64,000 bases of DNA from Sphingomonas sanxanigenens DSM 19645 = NX02 (GCF_000512205.2 NZ_CP006644.1:4788501-4852500); one strand, 5' to 3'; positions 35,182 to 44,493 are shown, numbered from the stretch's first letter. Program-made: numbers and translations. Notes: a model not told the origin generated them from the sequence alone.

Positions 35182-35213
35182 AAAAAGGGGAGCGGTTTCG
35201 CTCCCCTTTTTTT
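35182..35213 (+). terminator. Rho-independent terminator after sdhA
   Basis: AAAAAGGGGAGCG, loop GTTT, CGCTCCCC and a run of seven T residues form a strong canonical terminator 21 bp after the sdhA stop. Confidence 0.94.
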
Positions 35214-35244
35214 GTGCGCCGGAGCGGCGAGCGTTCAATATAAT

Positions 35245-35357
35245 CCGTTCGCCCTGAGTAGCCATTGAGTGAAGTCGAAATGGCGTATCGAAGGGCCAGC
35301 TCGGCACCCTTCGATACGCGTCTTCGGCTTCGCTCAGCCGCTACTCAGGGCGAACGG
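35245..35357. repeat. Double-palindrome intergenic repeat
   Basis: The outer perfect 18-bp arms are CCGTTCGCCCTGAGTAGC (35245-35262) and its complement (35340-35357). The inner perfect 13-bp arms are GCGTATCGAAGGG (35283-35295) and CCCTTCGATACGC (35307-35319). This is the type of cruciform repeat scattered through sphingomonad genomes. The left arm resembles the hairpin disrupted by the IS110 element. Confidence 0.85.
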
Positions 35358-35388
35358 TTCAACTTAGCGCCACCCTCCAGACCGGGCG

Positions 35389-36378
35389 TTATGCCGCTGC
35401 GGCTTCGGCCTGCTCGACGCGCCGGGCCAGCCGCGCGGAGACGATCGCCGAGACCATCAGCTGGAGCTGGTGGTAGAGCATCAGCGGCAGCAGCAGCGCG
35501 CCGGCCTCCGGCCCCGGAAACAGGATTCGCGCCATCGGCGCGCCGGTCGCCAGGCTCTTGTGCGCGCCCGAGAACAGCATCGTCGCGCGATCCTCGTCGC
35601 TGAAGCCCAACAGCGCGCCCAGACCCCAGGCGCAGGCGAAGGCGATCCCCAGCATCGCCGCGACCACCGCGACGAGCATCGCCAGCTCGACGCCGGTCAC
35701 GCGGCTCCACAGCCCGCCGGTCACCGCCTCGGAAAAGGCGACATAGACCGCGATCACGATGGTCGTGCGATCGAGATAGAAGATCAGCGCCTTGTTGCGC
35801 TGCGCCCAGGCCTGCAGCCAGCGCCGCGCGAGTTGGCCGAGCGCGAAGGGCACGAGCAGGATCATCACGATCTTGCCGATGCCGCTGACGTCGACGCCAC
35901 CACCGTGTGCGCTGGCGAGCAGGCCGACCAGCAGCGGCGCCAGCACCACGCCCGCAATGTTGGAGACCGCCGAGGCGATCACCGCCGCCGTCACATTGCC
36001 GCGCGCGATCGAGGCATAGGCGATCGACGACTGCACCGTGGTCGGCAGCACCGCCAGATAGATGAGGCCGAGCGCGAAGCCCTGGCCGAGCATGCTGCCC
36101 GTCAGCAGCGAGGCGCCCATGCCGACCGCGGGCATGAAGACGTAGCCGAACAGGAAGATGGCGAGCTGAAGCTTCCAGCGGCGGAACCCGTCGACCACCG
36201 CCTGCGGCGCGATCTTCACGCCGTGCATGAAGAACAGGGTCACGATCGCCGCGGTCGAGATGCTGCCGATCGCATCGAGCATCACCCCCCTGGCCGGCAG
36301 CACCGTCGCGACGATCACGGTCGCGAGCAGGACGAGGATGAACTTGTCGGGGACGATGCGGTTGATGGCGGCGAGCAT
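35389..36378 (-). CDS. SBF-like (bile acid:sodium symporter family) transporter
   Basis: 329 residues with about 10 membrane helices. ALIFGVKL-type organisation of the SBF_like family is seen in FFMHGVKIAPQAVVDG, LPTTVQSSIAYASIARGN (the conserved proline-containing discontinuous helix) and FSGAHKSLATGAPMA near the C-terminus. Family members move organic acids or bile-acid-like compounds with sodium; the substrate here is unknown. Start at MLAAINRI (36378) gives the normal family length, although no ribosome site is visible. The upstream frame continues through a repeat and is unlikely to be translated. Confidence 0.87.
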   Translation of the reverse strand: MLAAINRIVPDKFILVLLATVIVATVLPARGVMLDAIGSISTAAIVTLFFMHGVKIAPQAVVDGFRRWKLQLAIFLFGYVFMPAVGMGASLLTGSMLGQGFALGLIYLAVLPTTVQSSIAYASIARGNVTAAVIASAVSNIAGVVLAPLLVGLLASAHGGGVDVSGIGKIVMILLVPFALGQLARRWLQAWAQRNKALIFYLDRTTIVIAVYVAFSEAVTGGLWSRVTGVELAMLVAVVAAMLGIAFACAWGLGALLGFSDEDRATMLFSGAHKSLATGAPMARILFPGPEAGALLLPLMLYHQLQLMVSAIVSARLARRVEQAEAAAA

Positions 36379-36462
36379 GGCGAAGCGATTAGGGCGCTGG
36401 CGGGGTGCGGACAAGGGTGGGGCGGTGCCCAAATTCTTGGCACCGGGCGCACGGGATTCCCT

Positions 36463-36641
36463 TCCCTCGCCCCTTCGGGGAGAGGGACAGGTCCGCGCAG
36501 CGGACCAGGGAGAGGGGGAAGTCGCGCCATGCATGAGGCTCCGACAGGCTCGCTCCGACAGCGACAATGCAGCGCCTGACGAGGCTTTACGCCAGGCGCG
36601 ACTGCCCCTCTCCCCGTCCCTCTCCCCAAAGGGGCGAGGGA
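36463..36641. repeat. Compound GC-rich inverted repeat
   Basis: The 25-bp arms 36463-36487 and 36617-36641 (TCCCTCGCCCCTT...AGAGGGA and its complement) match at 24 of 25 positions and lie 129 bp apart. Inside is a hairpin GGTCCGC, GCA, GCGGACC. The 457-bp gap between the SBF transporter and typA is largely this element; no gene was seen in it. Confidence 0.75.
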
Positions 36642-36835
36642 GCGCGGCGGCAGCCCCTTTCAAGCGAGCCAGATCATGAGAATCCGGCAACATCGAACAG
36701 GAAGGGCGATGTCGTCAGTCCCGCCCCCTACCCGCACACGTCCGCTGAATCGGGCACTCGGACAGCCCGCCCTTGCCGCAGCGCGGAAATTCCGCTAGTC
36801 GCGCGGCCACATTTCCGCACAGGACCGAGCATTTC

Positions 36836-38668
36836 ATGAGCCTCCGCAACGTGGCCATCATCGCGCACGTCGATCATGGCAAGACCACCCTCGTCGATCA
36901 GCTGTTTCGTCAGTCCGGCACCTTCCGCGACAATCAGCGCGTCGAGGAACGTGCGATGGACTCGAACGATCTCGAAAAGGAACGCGGGATCACCATCCTC
37001 GCCAAGTGCACCTCGATCGAGTGGCACGGCGAAGCGGGCGACACCCGGATCAACATCGTCGACACCCCCGGCCACGCCGACTTCGGCGGCGAGGTGGAGC
37101 GCATCCTCTCGATGGTCGACGGCGTGATCCTGCTGGTCGACGCCGCCGAAGGCGCGATGCCGCAGACCAAGTTCGTCACTGGCAAGGCGCTGGCGCTCGG
37201 CCTGCGCCCGATCGTGGTGGTGAACAAGATCGACCGTTCGGACGCGCGGGCGCAGGAAGTGCTCGACGAGGTGTTCGACCTGTTCGTCAGCCTCGACGCC
37301 AATGACGATCAGCTCGACTTCCCGGTGCTCTTCGCCTCGGGCCGCAACGGCTATGCCGGCGACAATCCCGACGTGCGCGACGGCACGCTGGCGCCCCTGT
37401 TCGAGAAGATCGTCAACCATGTGCCGGCGCCGTCGGCCGATCCGGATGGCCCGTTCAAGTTCCTGGTGACGCTGCTCGACCGCGACAATTTCGTCGGCCG
37501 CATCCTCACCGGCCTGGTCGCCTCGGGCACCGTCAAGACCAACATGCAGATCCATGCGCTCGATCCCGAGGGCAATGTCGTCGAGCAGGGCCGCGCCTCC
37601 AAGATCATGGCGTTCCGCGGGCTCGAGCGCGTGCCGGTGGAAGAAGCCAAGGCGGGCGACATCATCTCGATCGCCGGCCTGACCATCGCGACCGTCGCCA
37701 ACACCATCGCCGATCCGGCGGTGACCGAGCCGCTGCACGCGCAGCCGATCGATCCGCCGACGCTGTCGATGCGCTTCGCCGTCAACGACTCGCCGATGGC
37801 GGGTCGCGAGGGCACCAAGGTCACGTCGCGCATGATCCGCGACCGCCTGTTCCGCGAAGCCGAGAGCAACGTCGCGATCAAGGTGACCGAAGCCGACGAC
37901 CGTGACAGCTTCGAGGTCGCCGGCCGCGGCGAACTCCAGCTCGGCGTGCTGATCGAGACGATGCGCCGCGAGGGCTTCGAACTCGGCATCAGCCGCCCGC
38001 GCGTGCTGTTCCGCGAAGGCGAGAATGGCGGTCGCGAGGAGCCCTACGAAACCGTCGTGATCGACGTCGACGAGGAGCATTCGGGCACCGTCGTCGAGAA
38101 GATGGCGATCCGGAAGGCCGAGCTGACCGACATGCGGCCCTCGGGCGGCGGCAAGACCCGCATCACCTTCTCGGCGCCGTCGCGCGGCCTGATCGGCTAT
38201 CATGGCGAGTTCCTGTCGGACACCCGCGGCACCGGCATCATGAACCGGCTGTTCGAGAAGTACGGCCCGCACAAGGGCCCGATCGAGGGCCGCAAGAACG
38301 GCGTGCTGATCTCGAACGGTGCGGGCGAGGCCAATGCCTATGCGCTCGGCCCGCTCGAAGAGCGCGGCGTGCTGATGGTCGGCCCCGGCGAGGCGCTCTA
38401 CGAGGGCATGATCATCGGCGAGAACGCCAAGACGGATGACCTCGAGGTCAACCCGATGAAGGCGAAGCAGCTCACCAACTTCCGCGCGTCGGGCGGCAAG
38501 GACGATGCGATCCGCCTCACCCCGCCGCGCAAGCTGACGCTGGAGCAGGCGATCGCCTATATCGACGACGACGAGATGGTCGAAGTGACCCCGAAGTCGA
38601 TCCGCCTGCGCAAGCGCCACCTCGATCCGCACGAGCGCAAGCGCGCCTCGCGCGCGAAGGCGGCTTGA
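36836..38668 (+). CDS. typA: Ribosome-binding GTPase TypA/BipA
   Basis: 610 residues. A translational GTPase that assists 50S assembly under stress. G-domain motifs: AHVDHGKTT (G1), the switch region [18 protein letters not shown] (G3), NKIDR (G4). The elongation-factor-like domains follow, and the BipA-specific C-terminal domain includes [11 protein letters not shown] and [17 protein letters not shown] at 36836 begins MSLRNVAI, the standard BipA start. It is followed by an intergenic repeat block. Confidence 0.95.
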   Translation: MSLRNVAIIAHVDHGKTTLVDQLFRQSGTFRDNQRVEERAMDSNDLEKERGITILAKCTSIEWHGEAGDTRINIVDTPGHADFGGEVERILSMVDGVILLVDAAEGAMPQTKFVTGKALALGLRPIVVVNKIDRSDARAQEVLDEVFDLFVSLDANDDQLDFPVLFASGRNGYAGDNPDVRDGTLAPLFEKIVNHVPAPSADPDGPFKFLVTLLDRDNFVGRILTGLVASGTVKTNMQIHALDPEGNVVEQGRASKIMAFRGLERVPVEEAKAGDIISIAGLTIATVANTIADPAVTEPLHAQPIDPPTLSMRFAVNDSPMAGREGTKVTSRMIRDRLFREAESNVAIKVTEADDRDSFEVAGRGELQLGVLIETMRREGFELGISRPRVLFREGENGGREEPYETVVIDVDEEHSGTVVEKMAIRKAELTDMRPSGGGKTRITFSAPSRGLIGYHGEFLSDTRGTGIMNRLFEKYGPHKGPIEGRKNGVLISNGAGEANAYALGPLEERGVLMVGPGEALYEGMIIGENAKTDDLEVNPMKAKQLTNFRASGGKDDAIRLTPPRKLTLEQAIAYIDDDEMVEVTPKSIRLRKRHLDPHERKRASRAKAA

Positions 38669-38679
38669 TCTGAAAGAAG

Positions 38680-38815
38680 CCCCTCCTCTTCAGAGGAGGG
38701 GTTCGGGTGGGGCGAGCGCAGCGAGCGTTCGGCAACGCCGGAGACAGCGTCAACGGGGGCATTGAGCCCCCGTTGACGCTTCCCCACCCCTTTCCCCTCC
38801 CCTGAAGGGGAGGGG
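38680..38815. repeat. Three-hairpin intergenic repeat block after typA
   Basis: Three perfect stems occur in 136 bp: CCCCTCCTCT-TC-AGAGGAGGGG (38680-38701), AGCGTCAACGGGGGC-ATTGA-GCCCCCGTTGACGCT as 15-bp arms (38746-38760 and 38766-38780), and CCCCTCCCCT-GA-AGGGGAGGGG (38794-38815). The first hairpin is 11 bp after the typA stop and may also act in termination. Confidence 0.8.
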
Positions 38816-38924
38816 TTGAAGCGGCGCGCTCGCGCAGCAAGCCATAAATTTGTGCGCTGCAGCGGAACATTTCGCATCCGTCATGCTTTGACTCCGGCGT
38901 CCGCCATCGTCAGCATAGGATCCG

Positions 38925-39683
38925 ATGCCCCTCCGCGAACCCGACAGCCTGTCTCCTCCGCCGATCGACATCCTCACGGGCGCCAGCCTGCTCCTCGATT
39001 TTGACGGAACCCTCGTCGAAATCGCGCCAACCCCCGATTCGGTTTCCGTCGACGATCCGTTGCGGCAAACCCTCGCCTGCCTCGACCTGGCCTTCGGTGG
39101 CCGCGTCGCCCTGATCAGCGGTCGCGCGGTCGGTGAGCTCCAGCGGCTGATCGGCGTCGAAACGCTGGCCGTCGCAGGCAGCCACGGCCTCGAACTCTAT
39201 TGGGGCGACGGCCGCATCGAGGCGCCGGAGCGCCCCGCCGCGCTCGCCATCGCCGAAACCGAGATGGACGGGTTCGCCGCGAGCCGCCCCGGTGTGCTGG
39301 TCGAGCGCAAGCCGCTCGGCGTCGGTCTTCATTTCCGCCTCGCCCCCGATGCCGCCGGGGACGCCGCCGAACTGGCGCATGCGCTCGCCGCGCGCACCGG
39401 CCTCAAGCTCCAGACCGGCAAGATGATGTTCGAGTTGCGCGCCCCCGGTGCCGACAAGGGCAGCGCGCTGCGCCGGCTGATGGCCTCACCCGGCATGAAG
39501 GGCAGCGTGCCCGTGTTCCTCGGCGACGACGATACCGACGAGCCGGGTTTCGTCGCAGCGGAGGCACTGGGCGGCGCCGGCGTTCTCGTGGGACCGCCGC
39601 GCGCGACCAATGCACGCTATCATCTGGCAGATGTCGCCGCCGTGCGCGTCTGGCTCGACACTGCATGCAGGGAGATCGCATGA
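38925..39683 (+). CDS. otsB: Trehalose-6-phosphate phosphatase
   Basis: 252 residues of the HAD superfamily. LLLDFDGTLVEI carries the nucleophilic Asp and acid/base Asp, SGR is motif II, and the C-terminal VFLGDDDTDEPGF binds Mg. It removes phosphate from trehalose-6-phosphate in the last step of trehalose synthesis. Its TGA overlaps the ATG of the GH15 gene (ATGA), starting a tightly coupled three-gene operon with otsA. Confidence 0.94.
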   Translation: MPLREPDSLSPPPIDILTGASLLLDFDGTLVEIAPTPDSVSVDDPLRQTLACLDLAFGGRVALISGRAVGELQRLIGVETLAVAGSHGLELYWGDGRIEAPERPAALAIAETEMDGFAASRPGVLVERKPLGVGLHFRLAPDAAGDAAELAHALAARTGLKLQTGKMMFELRAPGADKGSALRRLMASPGMKGSVPVFLGDDDTDEPGFVAAEALGGAGVLVGPPRATNARYHLADVAAVRVWLDTACREIA

Positions 39684-41476
39684 CCGCCAACCTCGACCTC
39701 TGGCCGATCGGCAACTGCCAGGTCAGCGCGCTGGTCGACAGCGCCGGCAGCTTCGTGTGGGGCTGCGTGCCGCGCGTCGATGGCGACCCGCTGTTTTCCG
39801 CGCTCCTGGGCAACACGCAGGAGAAGGGCATCTGGTCGATCGAGCTGGACGGCGGCACCGCGGTCTCGCAATCCTATCGCCGCAACACGCCCATCCTCGT
39901 CACCCGCCACAGCGATGCTGCCGGCAATGCGATCGAGGTGATCGATTTCTGCCCGCGCTTCCGCCGCCGCGGCCGCTATTACCGGCCGGTGGCCTATGCC
40001 CGCATCGTCCGCCCGCTTTCGGGATCCCCGCGGATCCGCGTCAAGCTGGAGCCGACGCGCGGCTGGGACGGCGGCGCGGTGGAGACCACCAGCGGCTCCA
40101 ACCATATCCGCTTCCGCCTCGACAGCACGACGTTGCGGCTGACCACCACCGCGGCGGTGGGGATGATCCAGGAGGAACGCTGGTTCCGCGTCGAACGGCC
40201 GCTCTATTTCTTCCTCGGGCCCGACGAGGGGTTCGAGGACGATGTGGGCTCCACCGTCGAATGGATGCTGGGGGAAACCGCGCGCGAATGGCAGGAATGG
40301 GTGCGCGGTCTCGCCACGCCGCTCGAATGGCAGGATGTGGTGATTCGTTCCGCGATCACGCTCAAGCTGTGCCAGCATGAGGAGACCGGCGCGATCGTCG
40401 CCGCGCTGACCACGTCGGTGCCCGAACATCCGATTCCCGTGGGCTCGGATACCGGGCGCAACTGGGACTATCGCTATTGCTGGATCCGCGACGCCTATTA
40501 CACCGTGCAGGCGCTCAACCGGCTGGGCGCGCTCGACGTACTGGAAGGCTATCTCGGCTATCTGCGCAACATCGTCGATTCGGCGCATGGCGGCCATATC
40601 CAGCCGCTCTACGGCGTGCTGGGCGAAGCGATGCTCGAGGAACGGACCGCACCGGCGCTGCCGGGCTATCGCGGCATGGGGCCGGTGCGCGTCGGCAACC
40701 AGGCCTATGAGCAGATCCAGCACGATGCCTATGGCCAGATCGTGCTGTGCAACGTGCAGGCCTTCTTCGACCAGCGCCTGTTCCGCATGGCGGGCATCGA
40801 GGATTTCGAGGCGCTCGAGAAGGTGGCGGAACGCGCCTTCGCGCTGCACGACAAACCCGATGCCGGGCTGTGGGAGCTGCGAACGCGCCAGAATGTCCAC
40901 ACCTATTCCGCGGCGATGTGCTGGGCGGCGTGCGACCGCATGGCCAACGCCGCCGATGCGCTGGGCCTCACCGAAAAGCGCCAATACTGGTCGGAGCGCG
41001 CCGCGCAGATCCGCGAACGCATCGAAGCCGCGGCGTGGCGCGAGGACGAGAAGCTGATGTCGGCGACGTTCGAGGGCAGCGTCCTCGACGCGAGCCTGCT
41101 CCAGCTGCTCGACCTGCGTTTCCTCTCCCCCGACGATCCCCGCTTCCGCGGCACGCTCACCGCGGTCGAGGCCGGGCTCCGCCGCGGATCGCACATGCTG
41201 CGTTATGCCGAGGAAGATGATTTCGGCATGCCGGAGACGGCGTTCAACGTGTGCACCTTCTGGTTCATCGAGGCGCTTCAGCTCACCGGGCGCAGCGAGG
41301 AAGCGCGGGCGCTGTTCGAGGAGATGCTGAGCCGTCGCACCGGCGCCGGGCTGCTTTCCGAGGATATCGACCCCATCACCAACGAGTTGTGGGGCAATTA
41401 TCCACAGACTTATTCACTGGTGGGGATGATCAACTGCGCCGGGCTGCTCAGTCGACCCTGGACCTCCGCACGATGA
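39680..41476 (+). CDS. Glycoside hydrolase family 15 protein (glucoamylase/trehalase-like)
   Basis: 598 residues. The N-terminal beta-sandwich (LWPIGNCQVSALVDSAGSF) is followed by an (alpha/alpha)6 barrel with the family signature GRNWDYRYCWIRDAYYT and the C-terminal NELWGNYPQTYSLVG with a catalytic-region Asn/Glu. No signal peptide, so it is cytoplasmic. It lies between otsB and otsA with 4-nt overlaps on both sides. Family members of this type include trehalases and intracellular alpha-glucan hydrolases; the context suggests trehalose turnover, but activity cannot be read from sequence. Confidence 0.92.
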   Translation: MTANLDLWPIGNCQVSALVDSAGSFVWGCVPRVDGDPLFSALLGNTQEKGIWSIELDGGTAVSQSYRRNTPILVTRHSDAAGNAIEVIDFCPRFRRRGRYYRPVAYARIVRPLSGSPRIRVKLEPTRGWDGGAVETTSGSNHIRFRLDSTTLRLTTTAAVGMIQEERWFRVERPLYFFLGPDEGFEDDVGSTVEWMLGETAREWQEWVRGLATPLEWQDVVIRSAITLKLCQHEETGAIVAALTTSVPEHPIPVGSDTGRNWDYRYCWIRDAYYTVQALNRLGALDVLEGYLGYLRNIVDSAHGGHIQPLYGVLGEAMLEERTAPALPGYRGMGPVRVGNQAYEQIQHDAYGQIVLCNVQAFFDQRLFRMAGIEDFEALEKVAERAFALHDKPDAGLWELRTRQNVHTYSAAMCWAACDRMANAADALGLTEKRQYWSERAAQIRERIEAAAWREDEKLMSATFEGSVLDASLLQLLDLRFLSPDDPRFRGTLTAVEAGLRRGSHMLRYAEEDDFGMPETAFNVCTFWFIEALQLTGRSEEARALFEEMLSRRTGAGLLSEDIDPITNELWGNYPQTYSLVGMINCAGLLSRPWTSAR

Positions 41477-42858
41477 GCCGGCTGATCGTCATCTCGAATC
41501 GCGTCGCCGCGCCCACCACCTCGCATTCGGGCGCGCAGGGCGGGCTCGCCGTCGCGCTTTCCTCCGCCTTGCAGGAGGCGGGCGGGATCTGGTTCGGCTG
41601 GTCGGGCGAGGTGACCGAAGAATTCACCGGGCAGCTCAGCTTCCAGCGCGGCGAAGGCTACACCACCGCGACCGTCGACCTCGAGGAACATGATGTCGAG
41701 GAATATTATGACGGCTATGCCAACCGGACGCTGTGGCCGCTGTTCCATTACCGCATCGACCTGGCGGAATATGAGCGCAGCTTCGCGGGCGGCTATCAGC
41801 GCGTCAACGAGCGGCTGGCGGAAACCGCGCGCCCGCTGATCGAGCCCGAAGACCGGATCTGGATCCAGGATTATCACATGTTCCCGCTGGGCGAGGAGCT
41901 GCGCAAGCGCGGCTGCCGCAACCGGATGGGCTTCTTCCTCCATATTCCGTGGCCGCCGCCCCGCCTGCTGACGACCTTGCCGGAGGCGCGCGAACTGCTG
42001 GAAACGCTGTTCGCCTATGACCTCGTCGGCTTCCACACCGAGGAATGGCTGCGCAGCTTCGAGGAAGGTGCGGTCAACATCCTGGGGGCGACCTCCGACG
42101 GCGAGACGCTGAGCCTCAACGGCCGCACGGTGCGGATGATCGCCAGCCCGATCGGCATCGACGCCGAGGATTTCACCGCGCTCGCCGCCTCCCCGCGCGC
42201 GCGCCTGAGCTTCCGCCAGATGCGCGACAGTGCGGTGGGCCGCGACATGATCGTGGGGGTCGACCGGCTGGACTATTCGAAGGGGCTGGAGGAACGCTTC
42301 CTCGGCTATGAGCGCTTCCTTCAGGAACATCCCGAAGAGCGCAAGGAGGTGTTCCTCCTGCAGATCGCACCGCCCAGCCGGGCGGCGGTGGAAACCTATC
42401 AGAAGATCCGGACGGCGTTGGACGGGCTCTCCGGGCGGATCAACGGCGCCTATGCCGATATCGACTGGGTGCCGCTGCGCTACGTCAACCAGGGCTATCC
42501 GCGCGACGTTCTCGCCGGCATCTATCGCGCGGCCCGGATCGGGTTGGTGACGCCGCTTCGCGACGGACTCAATCTCGTTGCCAAGGAATATGTCGCGGCG
42601 CAGGATCCGGAGGATCCCGGCGTGCTGATCCTGTCGCGCTTCGCGGGCGCGGCCGAGCAGTTGACCGAAGCGGTGCTGGTCAACCCCTACAGCGCCGAGG
42701 AAATCTCGGATGCCATCGCGCTGGCGCTCAAGATGCCCCGTGAGGAGCGCGTCGCCCGCTGGCAGGCGCTGAACGAGAATATCCAGCGCGAGGACGTGTT
42801 CTGGTGGCTGCGGCGCTTCACCAGCGCGCTCGACACGGTGGAGGCGATGGTCGACTAG
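41473..42858 (+). CDS. otsA: Trehalose-6-phosphate synthase
   Basis: 461 residues of GT family 20, joining UDP-glucose and glucose-6-phosphate. Seen are the N-terminal LIVISNRVA, GGLAVAL, IWIQDYHMFPL, FFLHIPWPPP, VDRLDYSKGLEER in the nucleotide-sugar site, and VTPLRDGLNLVAKEYVA near the C-terminus. ATG overlaps the GH15 stop by 4 nt. With otsB it makes trehalose, a compatible solute for osmotic and desiccation stress. Confidence 0.95.
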   Translation: MSRLIVISNRVAAPTTSHSGAQGGLAVALSSALQEAGGIWFGWSGEVTEEFTGQLSFQRGEGYTTATVDLEEHDVEEYYDGYANRTLWPLFHYRIDLAEYERSFAGGYQRVNERLAETARPLIEPEDRIWIQDYHMFPLGEELRKRGCRNRMGFFLHIPWPPPRLLTTLPEARELLETLFAYDLVGFHTEEWLRSFEEGAVNILGATSDGETLSLNGRTVRMIASPIGIDAEDFTALAASPRARLSFRQMRDSAVGRDMIVGVDRLDYSKGLEERFLGYERFLQEHPEERKEVFLLQIAPPSRAAVETYQKIRTALDGLSGRINGAYADIDWVPLRYVNQGYPRDVLAGIYRAARIGLVTPLRDGLNLVAKEYVAAQDPEDPGVLILSRFAGAAEQLTEAVLVNPYSAEEISDAIALALKMPREERVARWQALNENIQREDVFWWLRRFTSALDTVEAMVD

Positions 42859-42887
42859 GGCGTGGCGGACGCGGCCGCAGCGGACGC

Positions 42888-43979
42888 TCAGTCCGCCGTG
42901 ACGAAGCCTTTCGCGCCTTCCCCGGGCAGGCCGCGCAATTCGCCGCGCGTGCGCACCAGCCATTCGGGTGCTTCCCGCGCGATCCACGTGATCAGCGCCT
43001 CGCGCACGTCGCAGCGCAGGTCGAACGCGCGGCCCGCATCCGACGCGGAAACCAGGCAGCGCAGTTCCATGTGATCGGCGTAAAGCTCGGTCACATGCAG
43101 CACGATGACGCGCCCGTCCCACAGCGGATTGGCCTTCACCACCTCTTCCAGCTTGGTGCGGATGCGCGCGACGTCGGCGGTGGGATCGAGGCGCAGGAAG
43201 GCGGTGCCGAGCAGCGCGCTGGTTTCGCGCGTCCAGTTCTGGAAGCTTTGCTCGAGAAATTTGCTGACCGGCACGACCAGCCGGCGATCGTCCCAGATCC
43301 GCACCACGACATAGGTCAGGCGGATATCTTCGATCCGCCCCCATTCATTGTCCATGATGACCACATCGTCGATGCGGATCGGCTCGGTGAAGGCCATCTG
43401 GATGCCGGCGATCAGGTTCTTGAGCGCGGGCTGCGCCGCGGCGCCGACGGCCAGCGCGGCGAGCCCCGCGGAGGCGGCGATCGTCACGCCGACGGTGCGG
43501 ACGCTGGGGATCGACATCAGCATCAGGCAGAAGGTGATCAGCAGGACGACGAAGATCGAGATGCGATAGAGGATGCCGGCGCGCGTGCGGCGGCGGCGCG
43601 CGGTGAGGTTGTCGGCAGCACTGATATCGTAGCGGCGCTGGGTGATGTCGTTGAGCGCGCCCAGCATCGAGATGACCAGCCATCCGAGCAGCGCCGGCGC
43701 GGTCAGCCCCAGCACGCGCCGCACGGCCTCGGCGATCGGCGGATCGAGGTTGAGCGACGGTTGCACCGCGCCCACCGCAATCACGATCAACAGCCAGCGC
43801 AGCGGCTGCTTGAGGCGGTCGACGAGAACGTCGTCGATGAAACTGGTCGTCCGCCGCGCGATGCGCTTGAGCAGCGCCATGCCCAGCCAGTGGACGGCCA
43901 CCGCGACGAACACGGCGATGCCGAGCGTCAGGACCACTGCCAGCCAGTGCATCCATTCGAAATTCCAGTCGAACGACAT
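42888..43979 (-). CDS. MscS-family mechanosensitive ion channel
   Basis: 363 residues. Several N-terminal hydrophobic helices are followed by the pore-lining TM3-like segment rich in Gly and Ala (AASAGLAALAVGAAAQPALKNL) and the soluble beta domain beginning MAFTEPIRIDDVVIMDNEWG, with TYVVVRIWDDRRLVVP. These are the MscS hallmarks. It releases solutes on hypo-osmotic shock, which fits its position next to the trehalose operon, although it is convergent with it. Start at 43979 has GAGGG six bases upstream. Confidence 0.92.
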   Translation of the reverse strand: MSFDWNFEWMHWLAVVLTLGIAVFVAVAVHWLGMALLKRIARRTTSFIDDVLVDRLKQPLRWLLIVIAVGAVQPSLNLDPPIAEAVRRVLGLTAPALLGWLVISMLGALNDITQRRYDISAADNLTARRRRTRAGILYRISIFVVLLITFCLMLMSIPSVRTVGVTIAASAGLAALAVGAAAQPALKNLIAGIQMAFTEPIRIDDVVIMDNEWGRIEDIRLTYVVVRIWDDRRLVVPVSKFLEQSFQNWTRETSALLGTAFLRLDPTADVARIRTKLEEVVKANPLWDGRVIVLHVTELYADHMELRCLVSASDAGRAFDLRCDVREALITWIAREAPEWLVRTRGELRGLPGEGAKGFVTAD

Positions 43980-44118
43980 CCGCACCCTCTTGTTGCCGGT
44001 CAGAGACCGACCAACGACCGACGCGGCCATTTGTTCGCTGCACTGCGGCAGAAAAAGCGAAGGAGCGGAAAGGATCGCGATGACCGGCGGTCGAAGCGGC
44101 GAATCGGCTGGCGCGCGC

Positions 44119-44493
44119 TTACGCCGCGGCGGCATCACCCCAATAGGAGCAGGCGTCTCCGCTCGAATCGCGATAGACGGTCACGCGCGTCAGGCTGGCG
44201 ACGCTCGGGCGCAGCCGATCCCAGATCCAGCGGCTGAGATTTTCCATCGTGGCAGGGCCCAGATCCTCGACCTCGTCGAGGAAGCGATGGTCGAGCGCCT
44301 CGCGCGCCTCGGCGATCGCGCGTTCGAGCAGGCCGAGGTCCACGATCATGCCGGTTGCCGGATCGGGCCGGCCGCGGACCGCCACCTCGGCGCGATAGCT
44401 GTGGCCGTGGATGCGCCGGCTCGATTCGGCTTCGATCATGCGGTTCAGCGTATGTGCCGCCTCGAAACGAAACTGTTTGCTCAGTTCGAACAT
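44119..44493 (-). CDS. 6-carboxytetrahydropterin synthase-like protein (QueD family, catalytic Cys absent)
   Basis: 124 residues of the PTPS/QueD fold. The zinc ligands are present in FEAAHTL and RIHGHSYRAEV. The catalytic cysteine normally four residues before HGH is a serine here (SSRRIHGH). The later DHRFLDEV and the C-terminal ENLSRWIWDRL are family features. QueD makes the queuosine precursor from dihydroneopterin triphosphate. MFELSK at 44493 was chosen over MTGSR at 44508; GGAAG precedes it. No other que gene is adjacent. It may be a functional variant or have another pterin substrate. Confidence 0.82.
   Translation of the reverse strand: MFELSKQFRFEAAHTLNRMIEAESSRRIHGHSYRAEVAVRGRPDPATGMIVDLGLLERAIAEAREALDHRFLDEVEDLGPATMENLSRWIWDRLRPSVASLTRVTVYRDSSGDACSYWGDAAAA

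Noticed and set aside
35221-35370. A small CRISPR-like array, because of repeated hairpin units.
   Set aside because: The units are inverted rather than direct, there are no equal-length spacers and no cas genes.
36379-36700. N-terminal extension of the SBF-like transporter through the upstream repeat.
   Set aside because: The added residues are low-complexity repeat translation with no signal or helix, and the family normally starts near MLAAI.
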